Shown one piece after another: positions 62,686-64,000 of a stretch of 64,000 bases of DNA. Below the pieces are notes generated by a model. The model did no database searches, had not been told where the DNA came from, and worked only from the letters and a program-made list of their open reading frames with translations. Position numbers and translations under genes: made by a program. Within the stretch, counting starts at the first letter, position 1. Each line of letters opens with the position of its first letter. The stretch is from Bacillota bacterium (GTDB lineage Bacteria > Bacillota > Clostridia > DSM-8532): positions 1 to 64,000 of the forward strand of contig JAEZTB010000002.1 in assembly GCA_023443745.1 (NCBI GenBank), in the 5' to 3' direction.

Positions 62686-63147
62686 TCAAAATGCACGCAT
62701 TAAGTTCACCATTTCAATGGCGCTAACGGCACTATCAAATCCCTTGTTTCCAGCTTTTGTTCCGGCACGTTCAATTGCCTGTTCAATATTTTCCGTTGTA
62801 AGAACCCCGAACAAAACTGGAATATCATTAGCAAGTGCTATTTGTGCGATACCTTTTGATACTTCATTGCACACATAATCATAGTGGCTGGTACTTCCAC
62901 GGATAACTGCTCCAAGGCATATTACAGCATCATATTTTTTGCTTTTTGCCATTTTGGAAGCAATCAGCGGAATTTCAAAAGCACCGGGAACCCATGCCAC
63001 ATCAATATTTTCTTCTTGAACATCATGTCGTTTCAGTCCATCCAATGCACCGGAGAGTAGCTTAGATGTTATGAATTCATTAAAGCGGGCAACGACTATT
63101 CCGACCTTAATGTCCTTAGATACAAGTTTTCCTTCAAATACGTTCAT
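62686..63147 (-). CDS. ribH: 6,7-dimethyl-8-ribityllumazine synthase
   Basis: A 153-residue lumazine synthase, the penultimate enzyme of riboflavin synthesis, which joins 5-amino-6-ribitylaminouracil with dihydroxybutanone phosphate. VVARFNEFIT, WVPGAFEIPL, CLGAVIRGSTSHYDYVC (with the catalytic His) and GVLTTENIEQA are canonical. Sixty-subunit shells are common. AAAGGAG precedes the ATG. It lies 15 bp after ribBA in the same operon. The upstream end, including any FMN riboswitch, is outside the window. Confidence 0.97.
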   Translation of the reverse strand: MNVFEGKLVSKDIKVGIVVARFNEFITSKLLSGALDGLKRHDVQEENIDVAWVPGAFEIPLIASKMAKSKKYDAVICLGAVIRGSTSHYDYVCNEVSKGIAQIALANDIPVLFGVLTTENIEQAIERAGTKAGNKGFDSAVSAIEMVNLMRAF

Positions 63148-63162
63148 GTAAAAATCTCCTTT

Positions 63163-64000
63163 TTAATAGTTTAAAATATGGCCCATTTTGGATTGCTTGG
63201 TTTGTAGATAGAACAGGTCATAAGCTGTCGCGCTCATTTGGATAGGTACTCGTTCAGTAATCTCCATACCAAAGTCGGAAAGCTGATATACTTTGTCGGG
63301 GTTGTTTGTTAAAAGCCGTAAGGTTTTAGCACCTAAATCTTTAAGTATTTGAGCGCCAATGTAATATTCTCTCATATCACCGTCAAAGCCCAATGCTACA
63401 TTCGCTTCAAGAGTATCCATACCCTGATCCTGCAATTCATATGCCCGTAACTTGTTGATAAGCCCAATGCCACGCCCTTCCTGTCGCATGTAAAGTAGAA
63501 TCCCTCGCCCCTCTTGCTCAATTTGTGCCATTGCCGCCGCTAACTGCTGACCACAATCACAGCGAAGAGAGCCAAAAGCATCTCCTGTCAAACACTCTGA
63601 ATGAACACGGCACAAAAGATTATGTCCATCTCCAATATCCCCTCGAACCAATGCTATATGATGTTCTCCATTCAGCTTGTTAAGATAGCCATACGCCTTG
63701 AAATCGCCATATTTAGTTGGCATTTTTGTTACGGCAACACGCTCTACCAACTTGTCATGCTTTTTGCGATAGCTTTGTAGAGCTTTGATTGTAATAAACT
63801 TTAAGCCCCATTTTTGTGCCAGTTCTATCAATTCTGGAGTGCGCATCATCGTGCCGTCATCTCTCATAATTTCACAACATAGCCCGCACTCTTTCAAATT
63901 GGCAAGTCTAAGTAAATCGACAGTTGCCTCTGTGTGACCGTTTCGTTCATGAACACCGTTGCGTTTAGCTGTCAAAGGGAACATATGACCGGGACGGCGG
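63163..64000 (-). CDS. ribBA: Bifunctional RibBA, 3' part (cut by window edge)
   Basis: The visible C-terminal part of a fused 3,4-dihydroxy-2-butanone-4-phosphate synthase / GTP cyclohydrolase II. The frame is open to the window edge and the bases beyond 63984 encode RRPGH before the first in-window ATG, so the true start lies outside. RRPGHMFPL and RNGHTEATVDL belong to the RibB half. The RibA half shows the zinc ligands in CLTGDAFGSLRCDC, the GTP-binding MRQEGRGIGL and the end LTNNPDKVYQL. It supplies both branches of riboflavin synthesis. Confidence 0.96.
   Translation of the reverse strand, partial: RRPGHMFPLTAKRNGVHERNGHTEATVDLLRLANLKECGLCCEIMRDDGTMMRTPELIELAQKWGLKFITIKALQSYRKKHDKLVERVAVTKMPTKYGDFKAYGYLNKLNGEHHIALVRGDIGDGHNLLCRVHSECLTGDAFGSLRCDCGQQLAAAMAQIEQEGRGILLYMRQEGRGIGLINKLRAYELQDQGMDTLEANVALGFDGDMREYYIGAQILKDLGAKTLRLLTNNPDKVYQLSDFGMEITERVPIQMSATAYDLFYLQTKQSKMGHILNY

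Noticed and set aside
1..64000. Search for CRISPR arrays, tRNA, rRNA, transposases and prophage genes
   Set aside because: No regular direct-repeat array, cloverleaf, rRNA-like block or recombinase was found by eye.

Overview
The window looks like chromosome of a spore-forming, anaerobic, moderately low-GC Firmicute of the class Clostridia. This is inferred from an AdhE-type fermentation enzyme, spore genes (GerW/YtfJ with its DUF2953 partner, a LysM-GH18 cortex-hydrolase-like protein, a CotA-like oxidase), an SLH protein, an LPXTG protein and strong AGGAGG ribosome sites. No rRNA, tRNA, CRISPR array, transposase or prophage genes were seen. It is a mosaic of short operons with no large island.

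Layout. 1-5700: adhE with a downstream APH-fold kinase gene and a cluster of Rex-like operators, then an ECF sigma factor / DUF4179 regulator pair. 5860-10000: a peptidoglycan deacetylase, a divergent cis-prenyltransferase, a DUF1848 protein, and a DMT transporter with a His-rich tail beside a small Cys-rich protein. 10200-13820: a secreted transglutaminase under a c-di-GMP-I riboswitch and an LPXTG protein with InlB-like repeats. 14300-23700: DEAD-box helicase, MATE pump, YihY/BrkB membrane protein, deoD, and a giant 2-hydroxyacyl-CoA dehydratase activase-like protein. 23600-29200: a serine-hydrolase homologue without its nucleophile, a family 2A encapsulin shell gene followed by its cysteine desulfurase cargo, and a LacI regulator. 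29260-37400: Ogt, an H-NOX chemoreceptor, two acetyltransferases, two transporters and a spore hydrolase. 37540-46070: a Vat-like acetyltransferase, TetR plus acyl ligase, small metabolic and sporulation genes, and an L,D-transpeptidase. 46100-56980: laccase-like oxidase, a giant SLH protein, a two-component pair and a short DnaK. 56980-64000: a bceRSAB-type antimicrobial-peptide sensing and export module and the 3' part of a riboflavin operon (ribBA, cut by the window edge, then ribH).

Two things stand out. The first is the encapsulin-cysteine desulfurase pair, a sulfur-handling protein nanocompartment, with a perfect hairpin and direct repeats between shell and cargo genes. The second is a dispersed palindromic element of about 70-106 bp present in at least six copies, all in the same orientation. 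Its 14-bp two-part stem shows compensatory base changes between copies. One copy lies in frame inside the bceB-like permease and another forms the C-terminus of the DUF1848 protein, which recalls the protein-inserted palindromic elements of Rickettsia. I do not recognise this family.

Regulation readable from sequence: Rex (redox) on adhE, c-di-GMP on the transglutaminase, a twin palindromic operator for TetR, and direct repeats likely bound by the OmpR-type regulators. Start codons were often moved inside the longest open frame to match a ribosome binding site; each case is stated.
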